Shown: positions 34,432 through 43,736 of the stretch, piece after piece
Position numbering within the stretch: the stretch's first letter is position 1
How the letters are laid out: each line of letters begins with the position of its first letter
The notes under the pieces: generated by a model
What the model saw: the letters and a program-made list of their open reading frames with translations, nothing else
What the model was told of the DNA's origin: nothing
Databases searched by the model: none
Made by a program: the position numbers and the translations under genes
From: DASVWZ01 sp963715675
Lineage (GTDB): Bacteria > Acidobacteriota > Terriglobia > Terriglobales > Acidobacteriaceae
NCBI GenBank assembly: GCA_963715675.1
Contig: OY970265.1
Location: forward strand, 806,001 to 870,000
Direction: 5' to 3'
Length of the DNA: 64,000 nucleotides

Positions 34432-35184
34432 CTACCGGCCAAACAGCCGGTCGCGCACATCCGGCCAGAATTCCTTCATCACGTTGAAAAAGGCGTCGAG
34501 CCCGATCTGCTCGCCCCATTTGTTTGCCGTCTTGCCCAGCGTCCGGTCAGCGGCGGGATAGTAGACATTGGAAATCCCGGCAGCCACGGCGTTTCCCGCG
34601 ATTTCCGATGTATTGAAATGATTGCTGCCGTCGTCATTCCGGGTAATGACTTCGCGGCTGATGGCGTATCCGGTGCGCCTCCAGAAGCCGCCTTTGCCCT
34701 TGACGAAATATCGCGGATCCTGATGAAGGGCCACCGGAAAAACTGCCTCCGTCATCATGTTGCCGATGGCCTGGTCCGCAAAGGCTCCGCCGTAGTATTT
34801 TCCCAGAGCGGCGGCGCCATGCCCAAAATCTGGATATTGTCTTGTGGCGTCGGCGATGCCCGCAAACACGCCCGCAACCAGAAAGGCCGATGGATCGAAG
34901 GAATCATCGAACCCCATTTTGAATTTCGCGCCCGCGGTCAGCGGCTTGATCTCGACAGTGTTCTCGTCTGCCCGATAGTTCGGGATGATCCAGAATATGT
35001 GGTTCTGGCTGGGCTTGTGATGCGGAGCATCGGGCTGCGGCTTGGGCGATGTGGCCTGAGTTTGTGGCTGCGGAGTGTCAGGCAATAACGCATCCTGGGC
35101 AGAGCAAGGGATCGACCCAAGAGTTAGGGCCAATAGACCAATCCGTAGCGTTACAAGCCATCCTCGCGATTCTGGGCCGAGCAT
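34432..35184 (-). CDS. Secreted hypothetical protein of acidobacterial type
   Basis: 250 aa from the ATG at 35184, chosen because the signal peptide follows (WLVTLRIGLLALTLGSIPCSAQ); an upstream ATG at 35238 is possible. A Pro/Gln-rich linker (about 25-55) is followed by a compact domain: FWIIPNYRADENTVEIKPL, FKMGFDDSFDPSAFLVAGVFAG, YGGAFADQAIGNMMTEAVFP. The hydrophobic small-residue helices could sit in or on a membrane. I recall similar secreted proteins in many Acidobacteria, without a known function. Confidence 0.7.
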   Translation of the reverse strand: MLGPESRGWLVTLRIGLLALTLGSIPCSAQDALLPDTPQPQTQATSPKPQPDAPHHKPSQNHIFWIIPNYRADENTVEIKPLTAGAKFKMGFDDSFDPSAFLVAGVFAGIADATRQYPDFGHGAAALGKYYGGAFADQAIGNMMTEAVFPVALHQDPRYFVKGKGGFWRRTGYAISREVITRNDDGSNHFNTSEIAGNAVAAGISNVYYPAADRTLGKTANKWGEQIGLDAFFNVMKEFWPDVRDRLFGR

Positions 35185-35379
35185 TGCGTGAGTGGATGCG
35201 GAGGATTCGGGGTGGGTTGCACGATATCCGCGGACCAAAGAATGTCAGGCTCCGTAGGTGATGCGGGAAGAACTCAGAAAGCTACTCTGCGTGTCTCGCA
35301 ATAAGGCACTTCGATTTGTGCATTACAGTTCCAGGGTTGCGTCCGCTGTGTTGCCTCTGTGGCGGCCATCCTGGGGGAA

Positions 35380-35429
35380 CTTCACGCCGTGAAGGATCTC
35401 CGCACCGGATGCCCGATGCAGAGATCCTT
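35380..35429. repeat. Nested inverted repeats downstream of the matrixin-like gene
   Basis: CTTCACGCCGTGAAG (35380-35394, near-palindromic) abuts a 9-bp perfect inverted repeat AAGGATCTC/GAGATCCTT (35392-35400 with 35421-35429). It lies just after the minus-strand gene ending at 35467 and has no T-run; it may be an end hairpin or a small repeat. Confidence 0.4.
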
Positions 35430-35466
35430 CTCTCAGGAGGACAGCGCGAACCAGCAAGTCATCGCA

Positions 35467-38400
35467 CTAATTTCCCGTTGTTCCCAGAGACTGCAACAGG
35501 AACTGCAAACTTGAGCTGCCTGCCGTTGCCAAACCCAGAATGACGAGGTCCCCGGTAAAGCCGTCGGTTGAAGCTTGAATGCTTACCAGTCCGCTTGCAT
35601 CCGATACCACGGGTTGCTGCCATGATCCCAGAATGATCGGCAAGGGATCGTGGCCTCCCGAGTTGTCCCCGCCCGGCATAATCGGGGTGTCACCCGCTGT
35701 ACGTCCGATCAGCGCCTGAAATGTCACCGTGGACCCCTGCACCGGGTCCGGCGGGCTAGCGGAGTCGGTCACGCGAAACCAGACCGGTTGAAAGTTGTCG
35801 GTTGCACTCACAAACTGCGCGCCGCCGGTTACTGCTTGCAGGTGCAGATTGGCGGCGAGCACCGGGAATATATAGAAACTCTGGCAGGGATTGTTGTTGG
35901 AACCGACACAAGCGCTCCCTTGCACCTCAGACGAGAAATTGGAAAGCTGCAAGCTGGTTGTGGCGTAGCCATTGCCATTGGTTTGTACCGAGGCTGGGCT
36001 CAGCTTGCCGGACCCGTGCCACAGGAAGTAGTTGACAGTCTGGCCGTTTAACGGTTGTCCATTCGAAAGAACCCGCGCCGTGAGCGCCACGTTGACGGTT
36101 GCCCCCTGGGCAATCCAATCCCGCTGAGGAGCCAAGGCTATATCGAGAGATGACTCTGTCCCCAGCAAAGTGGTCTGCTGTTGCTGCGGACTTTGGTAAG
36201 AGGCGGGAGCGAGTTGCGCTGTAATCGTCATCACGCTCTTGCTGAGCACGGTTGCGAACGTCGAGACCTGGCCGGTCCCATCGCTCATGACTGTGCAACT
36301 GCTCGCGCCGTTGCAGACCGAAAAGGCCAGTGCCGGCGACGACGTGAGAAAAATGCTGCCTCCCGCCACCGCAGTCACGCCGTCGGACTGCACGGCTCGA
36401 ACCACAATCGGGTTGGGCGCCTGTCCGCCCACGGGCGTCCCCGGATTCGACCCCGCCACCAGCACCAGTAAGTCGGACGGACCTGCACCGTAAGTCAGGA
36501 CCCCGCTCATCACCGAGCTGGCGTTGGTCGGCGGATCGATCACGGACATATCCAGCACCCCATCGGCTTGGGCAGGCGCGGTGATCAGTAGCTGCTTGGC
36601 GGAAGCTGCCAGCAGGGGAACTTTGGCGCTGGCGATCTGCACTTGCGTATTTTGCTGGAACCCCAATCCCGCAATCGCGATCGCGGTTCCACCGGCCGCG
36701 CTGGCCCGCGCCGGACTGATACTATCCCCGTACAAAACTCGAGCGTGATAACGGTAGTCCGCCCGCCCATCGCCGCGGTAATCCGAGATTCCGATGCGGA
36801 ACCCCGTACTCTGCAACAACTGCGCGTTGAGCAGGCTCATGCCAAACGTCGAGGAATTGAACGCCGAAGGCGTGTTTGCCGGGGCCGGCGAAGTTCCCGG
36901 ATCCGACAGCGCCCACATGCCGATGACCGGCTGGGCTTTGCTTTCCGTCGGGCTCCCTGATTGGTCCAGAGCCGTGGCTAGAACCGACATCGTCCGGTTC
37001 GCTTTCCCGTTGAACCAGAAGTAGTCCAAGTCGCCATATGGGCTTAGCGCGCCCGCCCAATCGCCCGAGGCGGGCACCGCTGCCGGGTTCTGATAGGTCG
37101 TGGTGCCAAACCAATTCGCGGTTTGCACGGCACTGCCTTGCATCAGGATATTTTGCGGCGTATCTCCACCGAGGGTCACGTTCACGATGATGGGATCGGC
37201 GGATCCCGAAGGCTGCACTTCGTAACCGGCGTAGGGACCAACAAGAATTGACCAGATTGGATCGAGCGCCTCGACCGTCAGTTGGTACTGCCCAGTGCTC
37301 TGACCATTCGGGATCTGCAACCCTGAAAGGTCGAAAAATCCTTCGACCGTCGGGTCGTTCGATCCCCAATCGTTCAGCGGGTTGCCATTGCTGTCATCAA
37401 AGCCGGTCACCATGTTTCCCACGTTGCCGGCGAACCGGAAGCCGGAAACCGACGTGGCCACGTAGGCGCCGGAGGGTAAGCCCGTCGAAGGATCAATCCA
37501 GCGCGCCACCACGTTCACTCCCTGCATTCCCTGGGCTGCCTGGCCGTTGGCCGTGGTAAAGTGCACGCTTCCGTGAACCCGCGCGGTGCTGGCGGAGAAG
37601 CCCGCCGCGGGATACAGCCCCGACAGCGCCGCCTGGTCATCCATCTTGGGCTGGTAAGGATTCGTCGGGTAACACCGCGTGATCGGGATGCAATTCAATG
37701 GGTCCACGTCGTGCATCACGGGGAATCCGGCGTAATCGTCCTGTGTCGGCCGAGGATGGCCCGTGATTACATTCAGATTCGCCTGCGACCAGCCCAGCCC
37801 CAGCACATTCCCCAGAACTCTCACCAGGCGGTATTCAACGTCGGTGAGTTGTGATGAATTCTGCGCGCAGTTTCCGTTCAGGATCACCAGCGCATGCAGG
37901 AAGTTGGCCGTTACTCCAAAGTTGTCGATGCCGCCAAACACGGCGTTGCCGAAACACTGCGACGGATCACCGGCCCCCTGACCCAACAGGGCATCAGTCA
38001 CGGAACCGTCCTCGTCGTAGACAATTCCTACCGGCTTGCCGGTGGCGCTGGGCTCAATATCGGCCGGCTCGGTAAGCGTGCCGTCGCCGTTACGATAAAC
38101 ATTGGTGCCATTGACGTCTTCCGCCAGTTGACCCGCGCGCGTGGCCGTGACCGCGGCGGTCGAAATCGAGGTCCACTGGCGGAAAGCATCGGCGACCAAA
38201 GCGTCGGCGCTGGACCCCGGCAGGATCGAACTCAAGTCCCCCTGATCGGTGTAATAGTTCACCGCTCCCTGAGACCAGGTCAGCGGCGTTCCGGCTGTGC
38301 CCGGATTAAAGTAACTCACGCCGGCGATGTAACGCGGCCCTCCCGCATGCGCCGCTTGCGCGTAAATGACCAGCAAAACCAGCGCGCCCAGCAAAATATA

Positions 38401-38523
38401 GAAGAGGAGGCGCAGCCTTCGGATGGAGCGTTGCAGGCTGGCACCGCCCTGATAATCCACCAACTGGAGATAGCGCTCCGCGTCCGCCATCACGCGATCC
38501 GGAGAGAGAGCACGTCGTCTCAT
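35467..38523 (-). CDS. Large membrane-anchored matrixin-like protein with a lost zinc site
   Basis: 1018 aa. The short cytoplasmic head and membrane helix (about 37-60, LLFYILLGALVLLVIYA) act as an uncleaved anchor or signal. Residues about 70-310 follow the layout of secreted matrixin-type domains (WSQGAVNYYTDQGDLSSIL ... DAFRQWTSISTAAVTA ... RPTQDDYAGFPVMHDVD), but the zinc motif HExxHxxGxxH is replaced by RVLGNVLGLGWSQ, so no zinc ligand remains. The rest is carbohydrate- and Ig-like: an IPT/TIG-type stretch (SPARASAAGGTAIAIAGLGFQQNTQV) and Big-type repeats. It is probably a binding or adhesive protein. A secreted partner gene lies 3 bp upstream. Confidence 0.85.
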   Translation of the reverse strand: MRRRALSPDRVMADAERYLQLVDYQGGASLQRSIRRLRLLFYILLGALVLLVIYAQAAHAGGPRYIAGVSYFNPGTAGTPLTWSQGAVNYYTDQGDLSSILPGSSADALVADAFRQWTSISTAAVTATRAGQLAEDVNGTNVYRNGDGTLTEPADIEPSATGKPVGIVYDEDGSVTDALLGQGAGDPSQCFGNAVFGGIDNFGVTANFLHALVILNGNCAQNSSQLTDVEYRLVRVLGNVLGLGWSQANLNVITGHPRPTQDDYAGFPVMHDVDPLNCIPITRCYPTNPYQPKMDDQAALSGLYPAAGFSASTARVHGSVHFTTANGQAAQGMQGVNVVARWIDPSTGLPSGAYVATSVSGFRFAGNVGNMVTGFDDSNGNPLNDWGSNDPTVEGFFDLSGLQIPNGQSTGQYQLTVEALDPIWSILVGPYAGYEVQPSGSADPIIVNVTLGGDTPQNILMQGSAVQTANWFGTTTYQNPAAVPASGDWAGALSPYGDLDYFWFNGKANRTMSVLATALDQSGSPTESKAQPVIGMWALSDPGTSPAPANTPSAFNSSTFGMSLLNAQLLQSTGFRIGISDYRGDGRADYRYHARVLYGDSISPARASAAGGTAIAIAGLGFQQNTQVQIASAKVPLLAASAKQLLITAPAQADGVLDMSVIDPPTNASSVMSGVLTYGAGPSDLLVLVAGSNPGTPVGGQAPNPIVVRAVQSDGVTAVAGGSIFLTSSPALAFSVCNGASSCTVMSDGTGQVSTFATVLSKSVMTITAQLAPASYQSPQQQQTTLLGTESSLDIALAPQRDWIAQGATVNVALTARVLSNGQPLNGQTVNYFLWHGSGKLSPASVQTNGNGYATTSLQLSNFSSEVQGSACVGSNNNPCQSFYIFPVLAANLHLQAVTGGAQFVSATDNFQPVWFRVTDSASPPDPVQGSTVTFQALIGRTAGDTPIMPGGDNSGGHDPLPIILGSWQQPVVSDASGLVSIQASTDGFTGDLVILGLATAGSSSLQFLLQSLGTTGN

Positions 38524-38526
38524 GAC

Positions 38527-39084
38527 TCACTCCTCTCCCGCCAGGCGCATGGCCCGGGCGAACTCGGCCACTTCAATCTCGCCGTTCTCTCCCAGCCGCG
38601 CCCTGACTCGATCCGGCAAGCTGTCTCGCTGCCCAGGCGGCACTACGACCCGTCCTCTTCCGCCGATGCGGAATCGTCCCGCCGATCCTCGCACCGGGCT
38701 GGTCAGCCCCAGCTTGCTCGGCGGATATAAGAAGAGCAAAACGCGTTCCCCCGGCCGGTATTGCTCCCCGAATGGCCACAGTCCTGCCCACTCGGAGATC
38801 ACCAGCGTCTGCCCGGTTCGCGCGCCGCGAATTGCGTTGTCCACATGAAACGTGATCCGCGTGGTTGCGATCCGGTTGCGTTTCGCCGCCGCGACATGCT
38901 GCACCGCCTTCACGGTTCCGGCGAATGCATAGCCGGAGCTTTGAACGACAGGCCGCTGGCTTATTCCAGGTGGAGGCTGGGGATCTCCCGCCCCGGGTCG
39001 GACAGGCCGCTCCGCCCAGAGAGCCAAGGCAGGAAAAAAGAACAGCGCCAGCAAGAGACACTGCTTGAAAAACGTGGTGTGCAT
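38527..39084 (-). CDS. Secreted protein paired with the matrixin-like gene
   Basis: 185 aa. The signal peptide is MHTTFFKQCLLLALFFFPALALWA. The mature part shows SSGYAFAGTVKAVQHVAAAKRN and ITFHVDNAIRGARTGQTLVISEW, then a long VLLFLYPPSKLGL segment. This matches small secreted proteins that I know to sit beside matrixin-like proteins in Acidobacteria, without assigned function. It ends 3 bp before the matrixin-like start, so the two are one transcription unit. Confidence 0.75.
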   Translation of the reverse strand: MHTTFFKQCLLLALFFFPALALWAERPVRPGAGDPQPPPGISQRPVVQSSGYAFAGTVKAVQHVAAAKRNRIATTRITFHVDNAIRGARTGQTLVISEWAGLWPFGEQYRPGERVLLFLYPPSKLGLTSPVRGSAGRFRIGGRGRVVVPPGQRDSLPDRVRARLGENGEIEVAEFARAMRLAGEE

Positions 39085-39637
39085 CGCCGCCTCGCAATCC
39101 TTCGAGGCCAGCCTTTGACGGGAGGTTTCATGCTAGGTCACGACCAGCAGGAAAACAGTGCGCTCGGTCACGCATTATTTGTGAGCAATGGACATTTTCA
39201 CAGAGCGTGAGCAGCCGGGTCCCCACGTTTCGCGGTTTTCGAAACGCGGGAAAGGCAGCGTCGCCCCGCACTTGGTGGGGTGGGGCTGTTACGAAACTCG
39301 ATGAAACACCGTCACGGTGGGACAAACCCCGCTCCAGCCGCGTGGCGGCGTCCTCCAATAGCCCGGCACGTTAGTGCCGGGAAAGCGAAAATGGAGCAAA
39401 CCGAGTCCGCTTCAGCGGACGGCACGAGTTTCGTAACAGGCTCCAGGCAGGGGCACCAGTGACCCCCTCCGGCCTGGCCGTCACAGCCTTGTATGTCAGC
39501 CGTCACTGACAGCATCCCCTGAACCCTGCTAACTTATCCGCGCAAGCTGGACCTCCCTTTACCCGCCGTCTTTCGTTAGCGCTCGACGAACCTTAAGGCA
39601 TGATCAACCGGCTCCCCCACCGGGAAGGTGGTTTCGC
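39085..39637. other. 553-bp hairpin-rich intergenic region
   Basis: No gene is supported. The region is packed with inverted repeats (see 39286-39439), plus GTTTCG-containing stems at about 39225-39248. It separates the minus-strand pair from the plus-strand GloVer cluster. Confidence 0.55.
39286..39439. repeat. 154-bp REP-like structure with 15-bp perfect ends
   Basis: CTGTTACGAAACTCG (39286-39300) and its exact inverse CGAGTTTCGTAACAG (39425-39439) enclose two perfect hairpins: CCCGGCAC-GTTA-GTGCCGGG (39362-39381) and GTCCGC-TTCA-GCGGAC (39405-39420). As RNA or cruciform DNA this would make a multibranched structure. It resembles a REP-derived unit or small non-autonomous element; no flanking duplication was noticed. 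Confidence 0.6.
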
Positions 39638-40858
39638 ATGAAGTGGAGCAGACTCTCCTCGATCGCGGCACTTGCCATGACGCTTGCCGCACTGTTGCTC
39701 GCTCCAGCGGCCCCGGCCGCGATCCAGCATAGGTACAAGGTGCTGCACAACTTCACCGGTGGCCTCGACGGCGGGCTCCTCGCAACTACTCCAGTGCTGG
39801 ATGCCGCCAGCAACCTGTACGGCACGACGTATTGGGGCGGGACCAGCACGTGGTGTACCTATGGCTGCGGCGTGATTTTCAAAATGGCATCGCGCGGGGC
39901 GAGCAGCGCGTGGAAAGGGAGCGTGCTGCTCGACTTCGACAAGAGCACGGGCGGGGCGGAATCGTACGCTCCGCTTCTCTTCGACGGCGCGGGCGGCCTG
40001 TTCGGGTCCACCGTGAACATCGGCGGCGGGTCCTATGTGTTCGAATTGACACCCGGTGCGCCCGAATGGAATTTCGAGCCGATCTACGAACCCGCCGGCT
40101 ACTGCTTGGTCTTCGACCAATCCGGCAACCTTTATGGCATATTTTTCCCTGGTACCATAGGTGAGTTGTCGCCTGGCTCTAGCGGCTGGACCTTTACCGA
40201 CTTGTACGACTTCCCCCCTGACTCTGTGAGTGGTATTGTCGCACCCCTGACCTGGGATGCAAAAGGCAACCTTTACGGCGCTGCGCTTTTCGGCGGGAAC
40301 TACCCGCCCAAGTGCCCCGGCAGCGGCGGCTGCGGCGAAGCCTTTCAGCTGGCCAATAACGGCGACGGCACTTGGGCCTACCATGTCCTGCATCGCTTCG
40401 CCGCATTCAAAAACGACGGCTATTACCCCTACGCTGGCCTGACCGTCGATGCCTCCGGCAACGCCTACGGCCTCACACAAAGCGGAGGCAAATACGGCAC
40501 CGGAACCTTCTACAAGCTGACGCCCAGCAAGAGCGGCCCATGGAAGGAAACCATTCTTTATGAATTCCCCAACTGCGCCAATGGCTGCGGACCGTCCTTC
40601 ACGCTGGTAGCTGACAAAGCCGGGAATTTTTATAGCTCCGGGGCTGGCGGCAACCACTGCGGCTACGACTGCGGCACGGTGTTCAAGTTCTCGCCGCAAA
40701 AAAACGGCACGTGGAAATACAGCGTGGTCCACAAGTTCAACGGTACGGACGGCGAATATCCCTACGGCGTCGTGCTCGACGACAAAGGCAACATCTTCGG
40801 CACCACCATGAACGGCGGCAAGTACAACCTGGGCGTCGCCTTCGAGATCACCCCATGA
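39638..40858 (+). CDS. Secreted GloVer-repeat protein, second copy
   Basis: 406 aa with a signal peptide (MKWSRLSSIAALAMTLAALLLAPAAPAA). About seven GloVer units: SNLYGTTYWGG, GGLFGSTVNIGG, GNLYGIFF, GNLYGAALFGG, GNAYGLTQSGG, GNFYSSGAGG, GNIFGTTMNGG, each ending GTVFKFSP-type. Predicted beta-propeller, extracellular, function unknown. The stop is overlapped by the start of a phosphoesterase C-terminal relic, the reverse order of the 13-17.6 kb locus where the phosphoesterase comes first. Confidence 0.88.
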   Translation: MKWSRLSSIAALAMTLAALLLAPAAPAAIQHRYKVLHNFTGGLDGGLLATTPVLDAASNLYGTTYWGGTSTWCTYGCGVIFKMASRGASSAWKGSVLLDFDKSTGGAESYAPLLFDGAGGLFGSTVNIGGGSYVFELTPGAPEWNFEPIYEPAGYCLVFDQSGNLYGIFFPGTIGELSPGSSGWTFTDLYDFPPDSVSGIVAPLTWDAKGNLYGAALFGGNYPPKCPGSGGCGEAFQLANNGDGTWAYHVLHRFAAFKNDGYYPYAGLTVDASGNAYGLTQSGGKYGTGTFYKLTPSKSGPWKETILYEFPNCANGCGPSFTLVADKAGNFYSSGAGGNHCGYDCGTVFKFSPQKNGTWKYSVVHKFNGTDGEYPYGVVLDDKGNIFGTTMNGGKYNLGVAFEITP

Positions 40859-41136
40859 TGGTCAGCTTTGTCCACGACTTCGGCAGCATTCTGGCGTTCA
40901 CCGAGCGGAACTTCGGGATGGCGAACATCACGTACCCGGAGAAGCTCTACGCAGATGCCAACGCACCCGACGTCCTCGGCGGCAACCTTCCGCTGCTGGA
41001 TTTCTTCCAGCTGAGCCAGCCGCGGCAATTTGTGTCGGTCTCGATCAACAACAATCCGTGGCCCTACACTTGCTTTCAGACTTGGAACTGCAACAACGTG
41101 CCGCCGTATGTGCCGGGGGACCCCGACGAGTACTAA
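40855..41136 (+). pseudogene. C-terminal fragment of a phosphoesterase, coupled to the GloVer gene
   Basis: 93-codon frame whose ATG overlaps the GloVer stop (ATGA). The sequence VSFVHDFGSILAFTERNFG ... PEKLYADANAPDVLGG ... LLDFFQLSQPRQFVSVSI aligns with the end of the phosphoesterase at 13009-16326 (VHDFGSILNFIEYAFG ... PTYLYADYWAPDW ... SLSDFFTGNW). About 500 N-terminal residues, including the catalytic ENR and DWGGWYDH regions, are missing. It is most likely a relic left by deletion, though translational coupling might still produce it. Confidence 0.7.
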
Positions 41137-41218
41137 ATAATTAACTGGGGGCGGTGAGCCATCGACGCCCACTTCCCCCCTTTTCCCAAGGGCCACTTGG
41201 CCCGGACCGGAGCTAGCA

Positions 41219-42442
41219 ATGAAACCTAAACACATCGTCCTCACGCTGACTGCGCTCCTACTGGCCCTGACACCGTCAGCTGGCGTGGCGGTCAGTTACA
41301 AGGTCTTGCACAGCTTCGGCTCTGGAGAGGACGGAGCCACACCCTGGGGCCCCTTGGCCCTGCGCCGCGGCGACCTTTACGGCGTGACCCTCGCCGGCGG
41401 CGGGGGCTGCAGTGACGGCGGCTGCGGCACAATATTCAAGCTGACGCCCCGAACCAGGGGCAGGTGGAGGGAGGCGATCTTGTATAGCCTTGGGGGAGAC
41501 TACGCATCCCCAGGGGGCGTCTTGGTCTTCGACAAGCTAGGCAACGTCTATGGCACCATGGCCGACTACGCGGGCGACATATATGAACTAAGCCCATCGT
41601 CCGACGGTTACAGCTTCAGCGCCATCTACGCTGGGCCCGCCGGGCCCGGCTTGCTCATGGACGAGCTTGGCAACCTGTATGGCGGGATGGGCCCCGGCCA
41701 GGACCATGGGGGCGCGATCGGGGAGATCTCTCCGGGCTCTGACGGCTGGAACTACACCCAGCTCTACAGTTTCTGCAACAGCTACAGTTGCCCCGACGGC
41801 GTCGCGCCTCCCGCTCCTCCCACGTGGGACGGCAGGGGCAACATGTTTGGCACCACCATCGGAGGCGGCATCTACACGAAGCCCTGCTGGATGTGGACCG
41901 AGGGCTGCGGCGTCATCTTCGAGATGACGCCTAACGGCGACGGCACCTGGACCTACCATGTGCTGCATCGCTTCCTGGAGGAGTCCCCGGCGGACGGCCA
42001 AAGCCCATACAGCGGCTTGGTCATGGACAAAGCCGGCAATTTCTATGGTGCGACGTGGGTCGGGGGCCAGTACAAGCAGGGCACGGTCTATAAGCTGGCC
42101 TACAAAGGCGGCCACTGGAACGAGACCATCATCTACGACTTCCCCAATTGCATCGACGGTTGCATGGTCGAAGGCACGCTGGCCATGGACAAGCACGGCA
42201 ACCTCTATGGCACTGCCGCCGGCGGCACCGGGAATTGCGGCGAGGCCTGCGGCGTGGTCTTCAAGCTCTCGCCACAGAAGAACGGCAAATGGAGATACAG
42301 CGTGGTGCTCGATCTCAACCCTGAGACCGGAGGGGTCCAGCCGTTCTACGGCGTGACCCTCGATGGCAAGGGCAACATGTTCAGCGTGACCAGCCGGGGT
42401 GGCAAATACGGCTTCGGCACCGCCTTTGAAATCACCCCGTAA
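41219..42442 (+). CDS. Secreted GloVer-repeat protein, tandem copy A
   Basis: 407 aa with a signal peptide (MKPKHIVLTLTALLLALTPSAGVA). Seven GloVer units, including GDLYGVTLAGG, GNMFGTTIGGG, GNFYGATWVGG, GNLYGTAAGG and GNMFSVTSRGG. It is highly similar to the next gene along its length. Both share a leader (GGCCCGGACCGGAGC, then GCAATGAAACC), the same last residues and the same downstream bases, so they arose by a recent tandem duplication of about 1.3 kb. Function is unknown. Confidence 0.88.
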   Translation: MKPKHIVLTLTALLLALTPSAGVAVSYKVLHSFGSGEDGATPWGPLALRRGDLYGVTLAGGGGCSDGGCGTIFKLTPRTRGRWREAILYSLGGDYASPGGVLVFDKLGNVYGTMADYAGDIYELSPSSDGYSFSAIYAGPAGPGLLMDELGNLYGGMGPGQDHGGAIGEISPGSDGWNYTQLYSFCNSYSCPDGVAPPAPPTWDGRGNMFGTTIGGGIYTKPCWMWTEGCGVIFEMTPNGDGTWTYHVLHRFLEESPADGQSPYSGLVMDKAGNFYGATWVGGQYKQGTVYKLAYKGGHWNETIIYDFPNCIDGCMVEGTLAMDKHGNLYGTAAGGTGNCGEACGVVFKLSPQKNGKWRYSVVLDLNPETGGVQPFYGVTLDGKGNMFSVTSRGGKYGFGTAFEITP

Positions 42443-42521
42443 GCAGAGCGAGCATCGCACGAAGGCAGTTTCAGCGGAAGCTAGACTTCCGCGGGCTGTT
42501 TGGCCCGGATCGGAGCTGGCA

Positions 42522-43736
42522 ATGAAACCCAAACACGTCGGTCTCACACTTATGGCGTTCCTGCTATTGGCACCGCCGTCGTCAGCTTGGGCAGCGGTCG
42601 AATACAAGGTCCTCCACAGTTTTGGCTCTGGCAGCGACGGGGCCGGGCCGTTTGGGCCCCTCGCCTTTGATGGCAAGGGCAACCTGTACGGTGTGACAGG
42701 CGGCGGCGGCGACGGATGCGGCGACGGCGGCTGTGGCACGGTCTATCAGCTGAGCCCAGGATCGGGCGGGAAGTGGAAGGAGACAGTGCTCTACAACGCC
42801 ACCTTCGAAAGCCCGGCGGGCGGGCTAGTCGTCGACGCGAGCGGGAACATCTACGGCACCGCCAGCGTGGCCTACGCCACGGGCGGCGTGTTTGAGCTAA
42901 GCCCGTCGTCCGGGGGCTACAGCTTCAATGTCCTTTATAGCGGCGGCGACTCGGGTCCCGGCCTGCTCAGAGACGATCTCGGCAACCTCTATGGCGAGAT
43001 GGGTCCCGGCCAGGAGCACGACGGCGCGATCGGCGAGCTTTCCCCTGGCTCCAGAGGCTGGACCTATACCCAGCTCTACGGTGTTTGCTGCAACAATGGG
43101 ATCGGCCCGCCCGCACCACCAATCTGGGATGGGAAGGGCAACATGTTTGGCACGATGACGGCTGGCGGCATCTACAAAGGCTGCAACTGGAGCGGTGGTT
43201 GTGGGGTTATTTATGAGATGACGCCCAACGGCGATGGCACCTGGACCTACCGCGTGCTGCATCTTTTTCTGGAACACAATCCGAAGGACGGTCAAAACCC
43301 TCGCAGCGGCCTGCTGATGGACAAGTCCGGCAACTTCTATGGGGCAACCGTGGTCGGGGGCCCGTACGGCGACGGCACGGTCTTCAAGCTGGCCTACAAA
43401 GGCGGCCACTGGCAGGAAACCATCCTCTACGACTTCCCCAATTGCATCGACGGTTGCGGGGTCGCCGGTACGCTGGCCATGGACAAGCACGGCAACCTCT
43501 ATGGCACAGCGGGCGGCGGGACAGGAAATTGCGGCGAGTCCTGCGGCGTGGTCTTCAAGCTCTCGTCACAAAAGAATGGCAAATGGAAATACAGCGTCGT
43601 CTTCGATCTCAACCCTGAGACCGGAGGGTCCCAGCCGTTCTACGGCGTGACCCTCGACGGCAAGGGCAACATGTTCAGCGTCACCAGCCGGGGTGGCAAA
43701 TACGGCTTCGGCACCGCCTTTGAAATCACTCCGTAA
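42522..43736 (+). CDS. Secreted GloVer-repeat protein, tandem copy B
   Basis: 404 aa from the ATG at 42522 with CGGAGC upstream; an in-frame ATG at 42399 lies in the previous gene and is rejected. The signal peptide is MKPKHVGLTLMAFLLLAPPSSAWAA. Its seven repeats match copy A nearly unit by unit; differences cluster in the middle units (e.g. GNIYGTASVA, GNLYGEMGPG). The last residues, stop and 20+ bp after it are the same in both copies. Retention of two open copies suggests selection or a recent event. Confidence 0.88.
   Translation: MKPKHVGLTLMAFLLLAPPSSAWAAVEYKVLHSFGSGSDGAGPFGPLAFDGKGNLYGVTGGGGDGCGDGGCGTVYQLSPGSGGKWKETVLYNATFESPAGGLVVDASGNIYGTASVAYATGGVFELSPSSGGYSFNVLYSGGDSGPGLLRDDLGNLYGEMGPGQEHDGAIGELSPGSRGWTYTQLYGVCCNNGIGPPAPPIWDGKGNMFGTMTAGGIYKGCNWSGGCGVIYEMTPNGDGTWTYRVLHLFLEHNPKDGQNPRSGLLMDKSGNFYGATVVGGPYGDGTVFKLAYKGGHWQETILYDFPNCIDGCGVAGTLAMDKHGNLYGTAGGGTGNCGESCGVVFKLSSQKNGKWKYSVVFDLNPETGGSQPFYGVTLDGKGNMFSVTSRGGKYGFGTAFEITP

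Noticed and set aside
39593..40732. Long antisense frames under the GloVer genes (e.g. 379 and 383 aa)
   Set aside because: They arise from the periodic GC-rich repeats; they have no signal peptide, family match or start signals.
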